Positions 33,423-42,688 are shown, counted from the first letter of the stretch. The stretch is 64,000 bases of DNA from Oscillibacter sp. (GCF_028693505.1 NZ_JAQUVF010000006.1:1-64000); one strand, 5' to 3'. Translations and numbers: made by a program. Notes: generated by a model from the letters alone, not told the origin.

Positions 33423-34556
33423 ATGAAGCAGATACAGCGCGTGATTTTTACCTGCGGCGGCACGGCGGGGCATGTGAATCCCGCCGTCGCGCTGGCACAG
33501 CTGATGCAAAAGGAAAACCGGTCCACGGAGGTTTTATTCGTGGGTGCGGAGCGGGGACTGGAAAAAGACCTGATCCCCAAGGCGGGCTATGATTTTCGCA
33601 CCGTCCACATCTCCAGCTTCCACCGCTCCGTAAAGCCCCGGGAGCTGCGCCACAACGCGGTTTCCCTCTGCAATTTGCTGCGGGCGCCCCGGGAGGCCCG
33701 GGCCATTTTGCGGGAGTTTCGACCGGACGTGGTCATCGGCACCGGCGGCTATGCCAGCTTTCCCATGGTGAAGGCGGCGGCTAAGGCGGGCATCCCCACG
33801 GCGGTCCATGAATCCAACATGGTGCCGGGTCTGACCACCCAGATGCTGGAGCCCTTCGCCTCCCGCATCTGCGTGGGCTTTGAGGCGTGCCGGGCGCAGT
33901 ACCGCCACCCGGAGAAGGTGCTGGTCACCGGAACGCCGGTGCGGGGAGACTTCTTTTCCCTGACGAAGGAGGAGGCCAAGAGGCGGCTGGGCGTGGACGA
34001 CGGCCGGGCGCTGATCGTCTCCTTCTGGGGGTCCCTGGGCGCGTCTGACATGAACCGCGCTATGGCGGACTTCCTCGCGCTGGAGGCGGCAAAGGAACCC
34101 TTCCATCACATCCATGGCGCGGGAAAGAGCGGCTACCCCATGATGCAAAAGCTGCTGGCGCAAAAGGGCGTGGATCTTGCCGCCCACCCGTCCCTTTCCC
34201 TGCGGGAGTATATTTACGATATGGCGACGGTGATGCGGGCGGCGGATCTGGTCATTTCCCGGGCGGGCGCCTCCACCATCAGCGAGCTGACGGCGCTGGG
34301 CGTTCCGGCGCTGCTGGTGCCCTCGCCCCATGTCACCAACAACCATCAGGAGAAAAATGCCCGGGTGCTGGAGGCGGCGGGCGGCGCGGCGGTGCTACTG
34401 GAAAAGGACGCCTCCGCCTCGGCGCTGTTTCAGACCGCCTGCGGCATCCTCCATGACGCCGCGGAGCAAAAATCTATGGAGACCGCCATGACGGCCCTCG
34501 GCATCCGGGACGCCGCAGCGCGCATTTACCAGACGGTTTTGGAGCTGATCCAGTAA
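33423..34556 (+). CDS. murG: UDP-GlcNAc:undecaprenyl-PP-MurNAc-pentapeptide GlcNAc transferase MurG
   Basis: A 377-residue GT28 enzyme making lipid II at the membrane surface. The N-terminal loop is TCGGTAGHVNPAVALA, with GTGGYASFPMVKAA and HESNMVPG. The C-terminal UDP-GlcNAc site includes SRAGASTISELTALGVPALLVPSP and NHQEKNA. The open frame runs far upstream inside ftsW, but homology and gene order place the start at ATG 33423. AAGGA lies immediately before it, an unusually tight spacing. Confidence 0.96.
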   Translation: MKQIQRVIFTCGGTAGHVNPAVALAQLMQKENRSTEVLFVGAERGLEKDLIPKAGYDFRTVHISSFHRSVKPRELRHNAVSLCNLLRAPREARAILREFRPDVVIGTGGYASFPMVKAAAKAGIPTAVHESNMVPGLTTQMLEPFASRICVGFEACRAQYRHPEKVLVTGTPVRGDFFSLTKEEAKRRLGVDDGRALIVSFWGSLGASDMNRAMADFLALEAAKEPFHHIHGAGKSGYPMMQKLLAQKGVDLAAHPSLSLREYIYDMATVMRAADLVISRAGASTISELTALGVPALLVPSPHVTNNHQEKNARVLEAAGGAAVLLEKDASASALFQTACGILHDAAEQKSMETAMTALGIRDAAARIYQTVLELIQ

Positions 34557-34620
34557 CCACAAAGCCTCTTTGCCCATAGGATGGTTCATAATACCATCTT
34601 GGGTATGGAGGGGAATGGAT

Positions 34621-35877
34621 ATGAGTCAGCTTTTGATCGGCGGCGGGCGGAGCTTGCAGGGCGAGGTGGCGATCCAGGGAGCGAAGAACAGCGTGCTCCC
34701 CATTCTGGCGGCCACCATTTTGACCCGCAGCCGGGTAGAACTGCGGGGCTGTCCCCGCCTGCGGGATGTGGACGCCTCGGTGCGGATTCTGGAGACGCTG
34801 GGCTGCCGCGCCGGGTGGGACGGCGACAGCTTGACGGTGGACACCGCCGGGTTGAACGGTTGGACCATTTCTGATATACTGATGCGGGAAATGCGCTCCT
34901 CTGCCATTTTTCTCGGCGCCATTCTGGCCCGCTGCGGTCAGGCGGAGCTGAGCTATCCCGGCGGGTGCGAGCTGGGCCCTCGACCCATTGACCTGCATCT
35001 GGCGGGCCTGAGGGAGCTAGGGGCGGAAATCGACGACGCAGGCGGCATTTTGCACTGCACCGCTGCCCACATGGCAGGCAGTGAGATCGTCTTAAGCCTG
35101 CCCTCGGTGGGCGCGACGGAGAATTTGATGCTGGCAGCTTGCGGCGCGGAGGGCACCACGGTGATTTCCAATGCCGCCCGGGAGCCGGAGATCGTGAATC
35201 TCCAGAACTTTTTGAACGCCTGCGGCGGCAAGGTTTCCGGCGCGGGCGGCTCGACGGTCGTGGTGGAGGGCGGAAGGACGCTGCATGGCGGCGTCTATAC
35301 CGTGATGCCGGACCGCATTGCCGCGGCAACCTATCTTTGCGCCGCGGCCTCCGCCGGAGGAGAGATCTTTTTACGGGGCGCCCGGGAACAGCACCTTTCC
35401 ACCGTGACCGCGGCTTTGCGGGAAGCGGGCTGCGATATCCGCTCGGATGCGGCGGGCATCGTCTTAAGCTGCCGGGGGCAGCTCAAGGCAATCCGTCCGG
35501 TGCGCACAGCGCCCTATCCGGGCTTTCCCACAGATGCGCAGGCCGTTTTGATGGCGGCGCTGCTGCGCCATCGGGGCGCGACGGTGTTTGAGGAAAATAT
35601 TTTTGAAAATCGCTATCGCCATGTGGATGAACTGACCCGCATGGGGGCGGAGATCCGGGTGATGGGCCGCGTGGCGGTGGTCACCGGCGTGGAGACGCTG
35701 CGGGGCGCTTCGGTGCGCTGCACCGATCTGCGGGGCGGGGCGGCGCTGTGCGTGGCCGCGCTGGCGGCGCAGGGCGAGACGAAAGTGAGCGCCATCGACC
35801 ACATCGACCGGGGATATCAGGACTTGGCGGGCGATTTACGGGCTTTGGGAGCGGACATTGTCCGCACAGAAGAATAA
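34621..35877 (+). CDS. murA: UDP-N-acetylglucosamine 1-carboxyvinyltransferase MurA
   Basis: A 418-residue enolpyruvyl transferase committing UDP-GlcNAc to peptidoglycan. The IQGAKNSVLPILAA start motif is present. The active-site cysteine is retained at Cys116 (PGGCELGPRPIDLH), so fosfomycin sensitivity would be expected. PDRIAAATYLCAAA and PGFPTDAQ also match. ATG 34621 sits 7 nt after GGAGGGG. ATG 34615 is only 1 nt after it and is less likely. It occupies the place where murB or murC is found in many clusters. Confidence 0.95.
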   Translation: MSQLLIGGGRSLQGEVAIQGAKNSVLPILAATILTRSRVELRGCPRLRDVDASVRILETLGCRAGWDGDSLTVDTAGLNGWTISDILMREMRSSAIFLGAILARCGQAELSYPGGCELGPRPIDLHLAGLRELGAEIDDAGGILHCTAAHMAGSEIVLSLPSVGATENLMLAACGAEGTTVISNAAREPEIVNLQNFLNACGGKVSGAGGSTVVVEGGRTLHGGVYTVMPDRIAAATYLCAAASAGGEIFLRGAREQHLSTVTAALREAGCDIRSDAAGIVLSCRGQLKAIRPVRTAPYPGFPTDAQAVLMAALLRHRGATVFEENIFENRYRHVDELTRMGAEIRVMGRVAVVTGVETLRGASVRCTDLRGGAALCVAALAAQGETKVSAIDHIDRGYQDLAGDLRALGADIVRTEE

Positions 35878-35892
35878 CAGTAGGAGAACGGC

Positions 35893-36669
35893 ATGGCGAG
35901 ACGCAGAAAATCCAATCGGCGGAGAAGAGGAAGTTTCGGCTTCCTCTATAAGCTCCTGTCTGTACTGGTGATCTGCGGAGCCATTGTCGCGGCGCTGACC
36001 CTGTTTTTCCGGGTGGACACCATTGTGGTCACGGGGCAGCAGCGCTATACGCAGCAGGAGGTGGTGGATGCCACCGGCATCCAGTCCGGTGACAACCTCT
36101 TCCTGCTGAATAAGTATAACGCGGCCAACAACATTGCTACGGCCCTGCCGTATATCAACATCGAGGATGTCTGGATTCGGCGCAAGCTGCCGGATACGCT
36201 GCTGATCGACGTGAAAGAATGCGGCATCCCCATGGCGGTGGTGCAGGACGGGAGTGCCTGGCTGGTGAGCCCGGGGGGAAAGATCGTGGAGCAGAAGGCA
36301 TCTGATGCGACGTCGGATTACGGCGTGATCGACGGGTGCCAGCTGCTGGCGCCTTCCGTGGGGACGCAGCTGGCGCTGGCCACGGAACATGCCAGCCAGC
36401 AAAGAAGCCTGCTGGCGCTGATGACGGCGCTGGAGGAGGCCGGAGAGCTGGAGAAGGTGGACGCCATCCACTTGCAGGATCTCTCCATGCTCACCATGGA
36501 GTATGACGGACGCTTCACGGTGCAGCTGCCCTATGGGGCGGATTACGAGCGGAAGCTGAAGGCGTTTGCGCAAATTCTTACCAGCGGCGCCATTCAGGAC
36601 AATATGACCGGCACCTTCGACATGCGTCGGGAGGACGGAAGAATCAATCTGATTCAAAATGTACGGTGA
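35893..36669 (+). CDS. ftsQ: Cell division protein FtsQ/DivIB
   Basis: A 258-residue bitopic division protein with a very basic N-terminus (ARRRKSNRRRRG), a membrane helix at about 20-40, then an extracytoplasmic POTRA domain (FRVDTIVVTGQQRYTQQEVVDATGIQSGDNLFLLN) and beta domain. VWIRRKLPDTLLIDVKE is the typical POTRA end. Position between murA and ftsZ fits. ftsA and sepF are not nearby. Confidence 0.9.
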   Translation: MARRRKSNRRRRGSFGFLYKLLSVLVICGAIVAALTLFFRVDTIVVTGQQRYTQQEVVDATGIQSGDNLFLLNKYNAANNIATALPYINIEDVWIRRKLPDTLLIDVKECGIPMAVVQDGSAWLVSPGGKIVEQKASDATSDYGVIDGCQLLAPSVGTQLALATEHASQQRSLLALMTALEEAGELEKVDAIHLQDLSMLTMEYDGRFTVQLPYGADYERKLKAFAQILTSGAIQDNMTGTFDMRREDGRINLIQNVR

Positions 36670-36727
36670 ATAAAAAGCGAGATATTCGTTTTTTTTCCAA
36701 AATTGGCCCGAAAACAAAGAGGGGCAC

Positions 36728-36756
36728 TTGACCGGAGCGGGAAAGTGTCATACAAT
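36728..36756 (+). promoter_or_regulatory. Promoter of ftsZ
   Basis: TTGACC (36728-36733), 17 bp, then TACAAT (36751-36756), about 80 bp before the ftsZ start. The -10 region also reads CATACAAT, compatible with a sigma-E -10. Confidence 0.78.
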
Positions 36757-36834
36757 GAATAAAATATCACAGAATATGCCGTGATAAATTGGGCGAAAGC
36801 CCTTTCTACACAAATGATAGCAGGAGGCACCACT

Positions 36835-37959
36835 ATGGCATTTGGATTGGAAACCGGTCCCGATACCGTTGTCAATATCAAGGTCATCGGCGTGGGCGGC
36901 GGCGGAAACAATGTGGTCAACCGTATGGTCCGCTCTGGGACAAAGGGCGTGGACTTTGTCGCCGTGAACACCGATAAGCAGGCTCTGAATATTTCCAACG
37001 CTACTTACAAAATTCAAATCGGTGAAAAGCTGACCCACGGGCAGGGCGCCGGCTCCGACCCGGAGGTGGGCCGCAAGTCCGCCGAGGAAAGCCGCAACCA
37101 GATCGCGAAGGCCCTGGAGGACACCGACATGGTGTTCATTACCGCCGGTATGGGTGGCGGCACCGGCACCGGCGGCGCGCCCATCGTGGCGGAGATCGCC
37201 AAGGAGATGGACATCCTTACCGTGGCCGTCGTCACCAAGCCCTTCGGGTTTGAAGGCCCCCGCCGGATGCGCTCCGCCAACAGCGGCATCGCCGAGCTTC
37301 AGGAAAAGGTGGACTCGCTGGTCATCATCCCCAATGACCGGCTGAAGTTTGCCACCGACCAGAAAATCACCTTTGCCAACGCTTTTGAAATTGCCGACGA
37401 TGTGCTGCGTCAGGCGGTGCAGTCCATTTCCGACCTGATCCGGGATACCGGCTTCATCAACCTGGACTTTGCCGACGTGACGGCCATCATGAAAAATGCC
37501 GGCATGGCCCACATGGGCGTGGGCCGGGCAGCCGGAAAGGGCAAGGCCGAGGAAGCCGCCAAGATGGCAATTTCCAGCCCGCTGCTGGAGACCTCCATCG
37601 AGGGGGCCAAGGGCGTGCTCATCAATATTACCGGCTCCATGGATATCGGGCTGGAGGAAGTGGAGCAGGCGGCAAGTCTGGTACAGGCCGCCGTCCATCC
37701 GGATGCCCTCACCATTTTCGGCGCCACCTTCGACGAGACGCTGGACGACGAGATCCGCGTCACCGTCATTGCCACCGGTTTTGACAAGGTGCCGGAGGAG
37801 CTGCCGAAGATTTCCAAGACCGCGCCCGCTGCCGCCGCGGTACAGTCGGCCCCTCCCGAGCTGGTGCCCTTGAAGGAAGAGGACGTGCCCAAGCCCGAAG
37901 AGGACGATGACGACGTGTTTGGCGAGATCCTCAAAATTTTTAACAAACGCGACGATTGA
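36835..37959 (+). CDS. ftsZ: Cell division GTPase FtsZ
   Basis: A 374-residue tubulin-like GTPase that forms the Z ring. The N-terminal [18 protein letters not shown] and the GTP signature GGGTGTG (107-113) are present, as are NVDFAD-like and T7-region residues ([13 protein letters not shown]). After the globular core (to about 317) comes an acidic linker and the C-terminal peptide [17 protein letters not shown], a variant of the usual IPxFLR motif. AGGAGG precedes ATG 36835. An upstream in-frame start at 36781 lacks a site. Confidence 0.98.
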   Translation: MAFGLETGPDTVVNIKVIGVGGGGNNVVNRMVRSGTKGVDFVAVNTDKQALNISNATYKIQIGEKLTHGQGAGSDPEVGRKSAEESRNQIAKALEDTDMVFITAGMGGGTGTGGAPIVAEIAKEMDILTVAVVTKPFGFEGPRRMRSANSGIAELQEKVDSLVIIPNDRLKFATDQKITFANAFEIADDVLRQAVQSISDLIRDTGFINLDFADVTAIMKNAGMAHMGVGRAAGKGKAEEAAKMAISSPLLETSIEGAKGVLINITGSMDIGLEEVEQAASLVQAAVHPDALTIFGATFDETLDDEIRVTVIATGFDKVPEELPKISKTAPAAAAVQSAPPELVPLKEEDVPKPEEDDDDVFGEILKIFNKRDD

Positions 37960-37966
37960 AAATCAT

Positions 37967-38008
37967 GGAAGTTCCCGCAGGTTTTTGCCTGCGGGAACTT
38001 TTTTTCGC
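37967..38008 (+). terminator. Terminator of ftsZ/dcw cluster
   Basis: A 13-bp perfect stem (AAGTTCCCGCAGG at 37969-37981, complement at 37988-38000) with seven T's. Confidence 0.9.
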
Positions 38009-38137
38009 CCGCAGTGCGTCGCAGGCGCTCTTTTCCATGGCGGCGCTGCCGCTTTTTGCATGGCGTGCTTTTTTGACTTTGGCAGAAGATAAGCTCGCCG
38101 GTATGGACCGGCAAAATTTTTGAAAGGGGTGATCGGA

Positions 38138-39178
38138 TTGTATGAACTTGTGGAAAACGCAAAGCGGCTGCTGCGGGGCGGAGCGGCACTGGCATTGGCG
38201 TTTTTGTTGTGCGCCGGCCCCATGGCGGGCGCCGCAGAGGTGATTCCCGGCGGCGCTGACCCATCCGCCCGCATGTTGATCCCGGTGGGGCATACGGTGG
38301 GCATCAAGCTGTTTTCGAGGGGTGTTCTGGTGGTAAAGCTGTCTGATGGCGGTACCCCCGCGAAGGAGTGCGGCCTTAAGACGGGCGACGTCATCGTCAA
38401 ATGCGGCGGCGTAACCGTCAGCTCCACGGAGCAGTTTCAGTCCCTGCTGCAAAAGGGCGGCGAAACGGTTACAAATTTACAGGTGCGGCGAGGCAGCGAA
38501 AATATGACGCTCTCCGTGGAACCGGAGCAAAACGAGCAGGGAACCTACTCCATCGGCGCCTGGATTCGAGACAGCATGGCGGGCATCGGCACGATGACCT
38601 ATTATGACCCCGCTACCGGCGCTTTCGGCGCCTTGGGCCACGGTATCACCGACACGGATACGGCGCTGCTGATGCCTTTCGCCTCCGGGTCCATTCTGCC
38701 TTCCACCGTCAAAGCGGTGAAGAAGGGCGCTGCCGGAGAAGCCGGAGAGCTGCGGGGTGACTTCGATCTCACAACGGATCTGGGCAGCTTAAACGCCAAC
38801 ACGGCAAACGGAATTTTCGGAAGTCTCCCCGGGGACACGGAAACCTGGCAGTCGGGTGTGGCGCTGCCCGTGGCTTCCGCCGGGGAAGTGAAGGAAGGCC
38901 CCGCCACCATCCTCTCCAACGTGGAGGGAGATACGGTGCAGAGCTACGACGTTGAAATTTTGAAGGTACTGCCCGATGCAGCCGACAGCCGGAATATGGT
39001 GATCTCCGTGACGGACCCGGACCTGATCGCCGCCACCGGCGGCATTGTGCAGGGCATGTCCGGCAGTCCTATTTTGCAAAACGGAAAACTGGTGGGCGCG
39101 GTGACTCACGTTTTATTAAACGATCCGACTAAAGGATATGGAATTTTCATTGAAAATATGCTGAGCGCGGCGAATTAA
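38138..39178 (+). CDS. spoIVB: SpoIVB serine peptidase (S55), sporulation signalling
   Basis: A ~346-residue protease secreted into the intermembrane space of the forespore to trigger pro-sigma-K processing. After a hydrophobic export segment (about 16-34) it has a PDZ domain (GGTPAKECGLKTGDVIVKCGG) and the S55 domain with FGALGHGI (His) and GMSGSPILQNGKLVGAVTHV (Ser). TTG at 38138 is preferred because GAAAGGGG sits 8 nt upstream. TTG 38120 and GTG 38129 are in-frame alternatives. It sits in the usual spoIVB-spo0A neighbourhood, here interrupted by a convergent Nudix gene. Confidence 0.94.
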   Translation: MYELVENAKRLLRGGAALALAFLLCAGPMAGAAEVIPGGADPSARMLIPVGHTVGIKLFSRGVLVVKLSDGGTPAKECGLKTGDVIVKCGGVTVSSTEQFQSLLQKGGETVTNLQVRRGSENMTLSVEPEQNEQGTYSIGAWIRDSMAGIGTMTYYDPATGAFGALGHGITDTDTALLMPFASGSILPSTVKAVKKGAAGEAGELRGDFDLTTDLGSLNANTANGIFGSLPGDTETWQSGVALPVASAGEVKEGPATILSNVEGDTVQSYDVEILKVLPDAADSRNMVISVTDPDLIAATGGIVQGMSGSPILQNGKLVGAVTHVLLNDPTKGYGIFIENMLSAAN

Positions 39179-39184
39179 TGGCAA

Positions 39185-39217
39185 AAACGGCGGACCCAGC
39201 GGTCCGCCGTTTTTTAA
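39185..39217 (+). terminator. Terminator of spoIVB
   Basis: ACGGCGGACC-CAGC-GGTCCGCCGT (39187-39210) followed by TTTTT. Confidence 0.9.
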
Positions 39218-39268
39218 AAATTTCTGTATGTGGCCGCGTTCCAATTTCGTCCGTGGGGGTGGGAAGGC

Positions 39269-39841
39269 TCACTCCGCCGGCAGGAAATTCACCAGCTTTT
39301 CGTTTAATTTTTTATAAATCCGCTCGCGAAACCATGGCTCGGAGGACGCCGCCACAGCATCCTCGGGAGAAAACCAGCCGATGCGGCTGTTTTCATCGCT
39401 CTTGCAGTGAATCACCGCTTTGGGACTCGCCTCCAGCAGATAGGTGACATTCAAATGCAGATGGGAAGAGACGTAGACGCCCTGCTTTTCATGACCATCC
39501 ACGGAAAGAATTTCCAAAGAATAAATATTGTCGGACACCGGACGGACTTCCGTAAGGCCGCTTTCCTCCCGCACCTCCCGCATGGCGGCAAAGAGCAGAT
39601 CCCGGTCTCCGTCGGCATGGCCGCCCAGCCACGCCCAGGAGTGGTACAAATTGTGATAAGCCAGCAAAACCTGCTTGCGGTCAGGACTCACCACCCAGGC
39701 CGAGGCCGTCAGGTGAGCGGCCGGGTTTTCTCTGGTAAAAAGCGCTTCGCCGCTTTTCAGCCGCCGCAGTATCTCGCGGCAATCCCGCTGCTCCTGTTCG
39801 TTCCACGGTAAGTATGCTTCCAGCGCTGATCGTAAATCCAT
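39269..39841 (-). CDS. Nudix hydrolase
   Basis: A 190-residue Nudix-fold protein. The box reads GGHADGDRDLLFAAMREVREESGL, matching the G-x5-E-x7-REUxEExGU pattern with Asp at the first acidic position. An N-terminal ~40-residue helical extension precedes ASAWVVSPDRKQVLLAYH, and the substrate is not predictable. ATG 39841 follows AAAGGAA. An upstream start at 39877 is less likely. It lies on the opposite strand between spoIVB and spo0A, which are usually adjacent, so it may be an insertion into that locus. Confidence 0.88.
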   Translation of the reverse strand: MDLRSALEAYLPWNEQEQRDCREILRRLKSGEALFTRENPAAHLTASAWVVSPDRKQVLLAYHNLYHSWAWLGGHADGDRDLLFAAMREVREESGLTEVRPVSDNIYSLEILSVDGHEKQGVYVSSHLHLNVTYLLEASPKAVIHCKSDENSRIGWFSPEDAVAASSEPWFRERIYKKLNEKLVNFLPAE

Positions 39842-39953
39842 GGCTCGGATTCCTTTCTGATAAAGTATTCGCATCATATCATATTTTTTCCTGAATGAAA
39901 AGCACTTTGCGCAAACCCTTGGGAGCCGGGGGGTTTCGGTGTCCCAAAAAAGC

Positions 39954-40019
39954 TGTCGAATGATTTATGGAATAATTTGGGAATCACATCTTGAAAAATG
40001 TGTAATTTTATGCTAGTTT
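39954..40019 (+). promoter_or_regulatory. spo0A promoter region with 0A box
   Basis: TGTCGAA at 39954-39960 is an exact Spo0A box. Downstream, TTGAAA (39991-39996), 17 bp and TAGTTT (40014-40019) preceded by TGC form a plausible extended -10 promoter. A sigma-H promoter, known for spo0A elsewhere, was not clearly identified. Confidence 0.6.
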
Positions 40020-40109
40020 ATAGAAAACGTGATTTGAAGCTTCATGAATCCGTCGTAAATCGAAATTTCTGGAAAAAGGACAGGGTATAACATAGACAAC
40101 AGGAAAACG

Positions 40110-40859
40110 GTGCTGCTGGCAGACGCCAATGAGGAATTCCGCACCATGCTGCGGGAAGCCATCGAGAAATCCGGAGAATTTACCGTGGTGGGGACCACAG
40201 GAGATGGGATGGAAGCGCTGGAGCTGATTGCCCAGCACAAGCCGCAGTTGCTGGTGCTGGATGTGGTATTGCCCGGTCTGGATGGATTGGGTGTTCTGCG
40301 GCAGCTGAAGGCGCGGGAAGGGGACCAGCCCAAGGCAATTCTGCTTTCCGCTTTTTGTACGGATCGGGTGCTGGCGGAGGCCGGCGAGCTGGCTGTCAGC
40401 TATTTTCTCCCCAAGCCCTGTGAGGTGAACGCGCTGCTGGACCGGATGCAGATGGCTTTCGGTCAGCCCACGACGCCGGAGGAGAAGAACGCGTCGCTGA
40501 AAAATCTGGTCACCTCCGTCATCCACGAGATCGGCGTGCCCGCCCATATCAAGGGATACCAGTACCTGCGGGAGGCCATCATGATCGCCGTGAACGACAT
40601 GGACGTCATCAACGCCGTGACGAAGGTCCTCTATCCGGAAGTGGCAAAGCGCTTTTCCACAACGCCGTCCCGGGTGGAGCGGGCAATCCGCCATGCCATC
40701 GAGGTGGCTTGGGACCGGGGCGATCTGGAGACGCTGCAAAAGTATTTCGGTTACACAGTTTCCAACGCCAAGGGCAAACCCACCAACTCGGAGTTCATCG
40801 CCATGATCGCCGACCGACTGGTGCTGGAGCAGCGCAACGGCCGGGGAATGACGGTTTAA
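40110..40859 (+). CDS. spo0A: Sporulation master regulator Spo0A
   Basis: Response regulator that, when phosphorylated, starts sporulation by binding TGTCGAA boxes. The receiver domain has the acidic pocket (ADANEEF), phospho-acceptor Asp51 ([11 protein letters not shown]) and FLPKPCEV with the conserved Lys. The Spo0A-specific C-terminal domain is unmistakable: [22 protein letters not shown] and [21 protein letters not shown]. The only canonical start is GTG 40110 behind AGGA, but this trims the first beta strand. In-frame codons upstream read [11 protein letters not shown] from an ATA at 40092, behind AAAAAGGA. That ATA may be the true start. Confidence 0.95.
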   Translation: MLLADANEEFRTMLREAIEKSGEFTVVGTTGDGMEALELIAQHKPQLLVLDVVLPGLDGLGVLRQLKAREGDQPKAILLSAFCTDRVLAEAGELAVSYFLPKPCEVNALLDRMQMAFGQPTTPEEKNASLKNLVTSVIHEIGVPAHIKGYQYLREAIMIAVNDMDVINAVTKVLYPEVAKRFSTTPSRVERAIRHAIEVAWDRGDLETLQKYFGYTVSNAKGKPTNSEFIAMIADRLVLEQRNGRGMTV

Positions 40860-40877
40860 GCGGGATCGGCAGTTAAC

Positions 40878-40911
40878 ATAAAAAGGAGAGGCGCGGCCTC
40901 TCCTTTTTTAT
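40878..40911. terminator. Bidirectional terminator spo0A/DUF2812
   Basis: AAAAGGAGAGGC and GCCTCTCCTTTT form a stem at about 40881-40906, with A's on one side and T's on the other. Confidence 0.8.
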
Positions 40912-42293
40912 GCGGCTTTCAGCCGCGTCGCCGCCAGAGCCATTTGGGCCGGGGTAGGCTCCCAGTTGAAGCGAATCTGCGCCAGACGGTCCGGCCAGCA
41001 GACCAGATAGACATTCTCCGGCGTGTCTCCCCGCTGAAAGCGGAAGGCCCGCTCCGCCTGCCACGCCTCGGCGGGCACCCCTTCCCAGCTGTTGGGAGCA
41101 TCCGGATCGGAGTGGCGCTCCGCCTTGGATAGATATTCCTTGAGGGCCAAATCCAGAAGCGCCGGAAGATCGGTCTCCACGATTTCGTAATGCACTTCCG
41201 GTGCACCCGTGTCGCCCAGCCGGTGCTCCTGGGCATACTCCCTGCGCCACATCAAGGCGGTGCCTGCCTCCTCCGCCACCGTGGAGTAGCCGGGGTAATC
41301 CGTATCCATCAGGTCCTCCACGGTAAGGGGCAGCGCGTCGTGGTAGACCTCCCAGGTCATGCCGTGCCATTCATAGGTTTCCGCCGGGGGATGGTCGTCC
41401 AGAGCGCCGAGGCGGCTCAGGCGGACGACGCCAAATACCACCGCGCCCATCAGGACAAAGGACAGCAGGAAGCAGGACCCCAGCGTGACGGCCCGGTTCA
41501 CGGCGGCGGAGACCCGCTTTCGCTTGAGCAGGCTCTTTAGGAAATTGACTAAAAAAATCAGCAGGGCCATCCAAAGGATACTGGCGGCGGCGAAAAGCAC
41601 CTCCCGCCGGGAGCGGAGAGACCAAAGCCAGCACCCAAGTCCCAGCCCCACAACTGCCAGCGCCCATCTCTGGAGACGATAGTGGCTGCGGGGAAGGGCC
41701 AGCGTGCGGCTGCGCTGCGCCGCGTCCACGGCCCGGCGGCGCCAGCGAAAGTAGCTCGAAAGCTCCAAAGAACAAAGCAGCAGCACCACAAGCCAGCAGG
41801 GAACGAGGAACAGCGAGGTGGGTGCGGTGAAAAAATCAACGGGGCGGCTATGGAACTGCTGTACCTGCATTCCCAGTTGAAACAGGGAGAGCAGCAGCAA
41901 AATCACCTGTCCCGGCAGGTAGTTTTTTTTCATGGCCCGGTGAATGTTTTGAAGCTGCACCGCCGCGTCCGTCTCAATGGGGACCGCCGATTGTGCGTGG
42001 GTGCAAAAAATTTGCATCTGGGCGGAGCGTGTCACCAGCTCCCAGCCCGCTTCGGCGCAGTAGTCCTGCAAAACCGTCTCATTCTCGCTGGGGGCCGGGT
42101 CAAATTCCGAGGCCTGCGCAAAATAGGTGACGGAAAAGCGGACGGCGGCAGGCTCCGTCCGCCGGTACTGCCAGCCCAGCGCCCCGATCCGCTCCAGCAT
42201 CCAGCCCCTGGCCGCCATGGTCTCCAGATGGGCTGCGATGCCCGCAAAATCATAAAAGGAGAAGGCTATCCACTCTCGTTTGGTATTCCTCAT
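40908..42293 (-). CDS. DUF2812-domain membrane protein
   Basis: A 461-residue protein. The N-terminal ~110 residues (FYDFAGIAAHLETMAARGWML, then FSVTYF and an EAGWELVT segment) match the DUF2812 pattern. About five hydrophobic segments follow (near 128-145, 158-175, 211-228, 232-250, 275-296), then a ~160-residue C-terminal extracytoplasmic domain. DUF2812 genes are typically paired with PadR regulators, as here: the start overlaps the padR stop by 4 bp. The function is unknown. They are often proposed to be envelope or drug-response proteins. Confidence 0.85.
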   Translation of the reverse strand: MRNTKREWIAFSFYDFAGIAAHLETMAARGWMLERIGALGWQYRRTEPAAVRFSVTYFAQASEFDPAPSENETVLQDYCAEAGWELVTRSAQMQIFCTHAQSAVPIETDAAVQLQNIHRAMKKNYLPGQVILLLLSLFQLGMQVQQFHSRPVDFFTAPTSLFLVPCWLVVLLLCSLELSSYFRWRRRAVDAAQRSRTLALPRSHYRLQRWALAVVGLGLGCWLWSLRSRREVLFAAASILWMALLIFLVNFLKSLLKRKRVSAAVNRAVTLGSCFLLSFVLMGAVVFGVVRLSRLGALDDHPPAETYEWHGMTWEVYHDALPLTVEDLMDTDYPGYSTVAEEAGTALMWRREYAQEHRLGDTGAPEVHYEIVETDLPALLDLALKEYLSKAERHSDPDAPNSWEGVPAEAWQAERAFRFQRGDTPENVYLVCWPDRLAQIRFNWEPTPAQMALAATRLKAA

Positions 42294-42616
42294 GGTTCCT
42301 GCCTTTCTGTGCCTGTACAGGCTTCATAGTCCGTCGCCACCCGGAGCAGACGCCGATATTCCTCTTCCAGCGCGGCCTGCCCCACCGGGGTGAGGACATA
42401 GCTGCGCTTTCGGCCCTCCACCTTCGTCTCGCGGATCATGCCCGCCTGCAAAAAGCTCTCCAGCAAATTATACAGCGTCCCCGGCCCCACGGCCACCCGG
42501 CCCGCCGTCAGGGCGTCCACCCGGGCCATGATGTCCGCGCCGCACTGTTCCTGGCGCAGACAGAGGAGAATGTAAAACATCTGCTCTGTCAGCGTCTGAA
42601 ATTTCTCCCGCGCCAC
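42290..42616 (-). CDS. PadR-family transcriptional regulator
   Basis: A 108-residue winged-helix regulator. LTEQMFYILLCLRQEQCGADIMARVDALTAGRVAVGPGTLYNLLESFLQAGMI gives the PadR signature (GTLY), followed by the wing KRSYVLTPVGQAAL. It lacks a long C-terminal dimerisation domain (PadR-s2 type). It is cotranscribed with the DUF2812 gene and probably autoregulates through the palindromic repeats covering its promoter. Confidence 0.93.
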   Translation of the reverse strand: MAREKFQTLTEQMFYILLCLRQEQCGADIMARVDALTAGRVAVGPGTLYNLLESFLQAGMIRETKVEGRKRSYVLTPVGQAALEEEYRRLLRVATDYEACTGTERQEP

Positions 42617-42637
42617 CCCACGTCACCGCCTTCTATA

Positions 42638-42688
42638 TCGAATATCGCTATTACGGTTTATTGTATAATCGAATATCGATATTGTCAA
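42638..42688 (-). promoter_or_regulatory. Promoter and double operator of the padR-DUF2812 operon
   Basis: On the minus strand TTGACA (42683-42688), 17 bp and TACAAT (42660-42665) are near perfect. The palindromic AATATCGATATT lies in the spacer. The 10-mer TCGAATATCG occurs at 42669-42678 and again at 42638-42647, 31 bp apart (about three helical turns), suggesting cooperative PadR binding. Confidence 0.75.
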
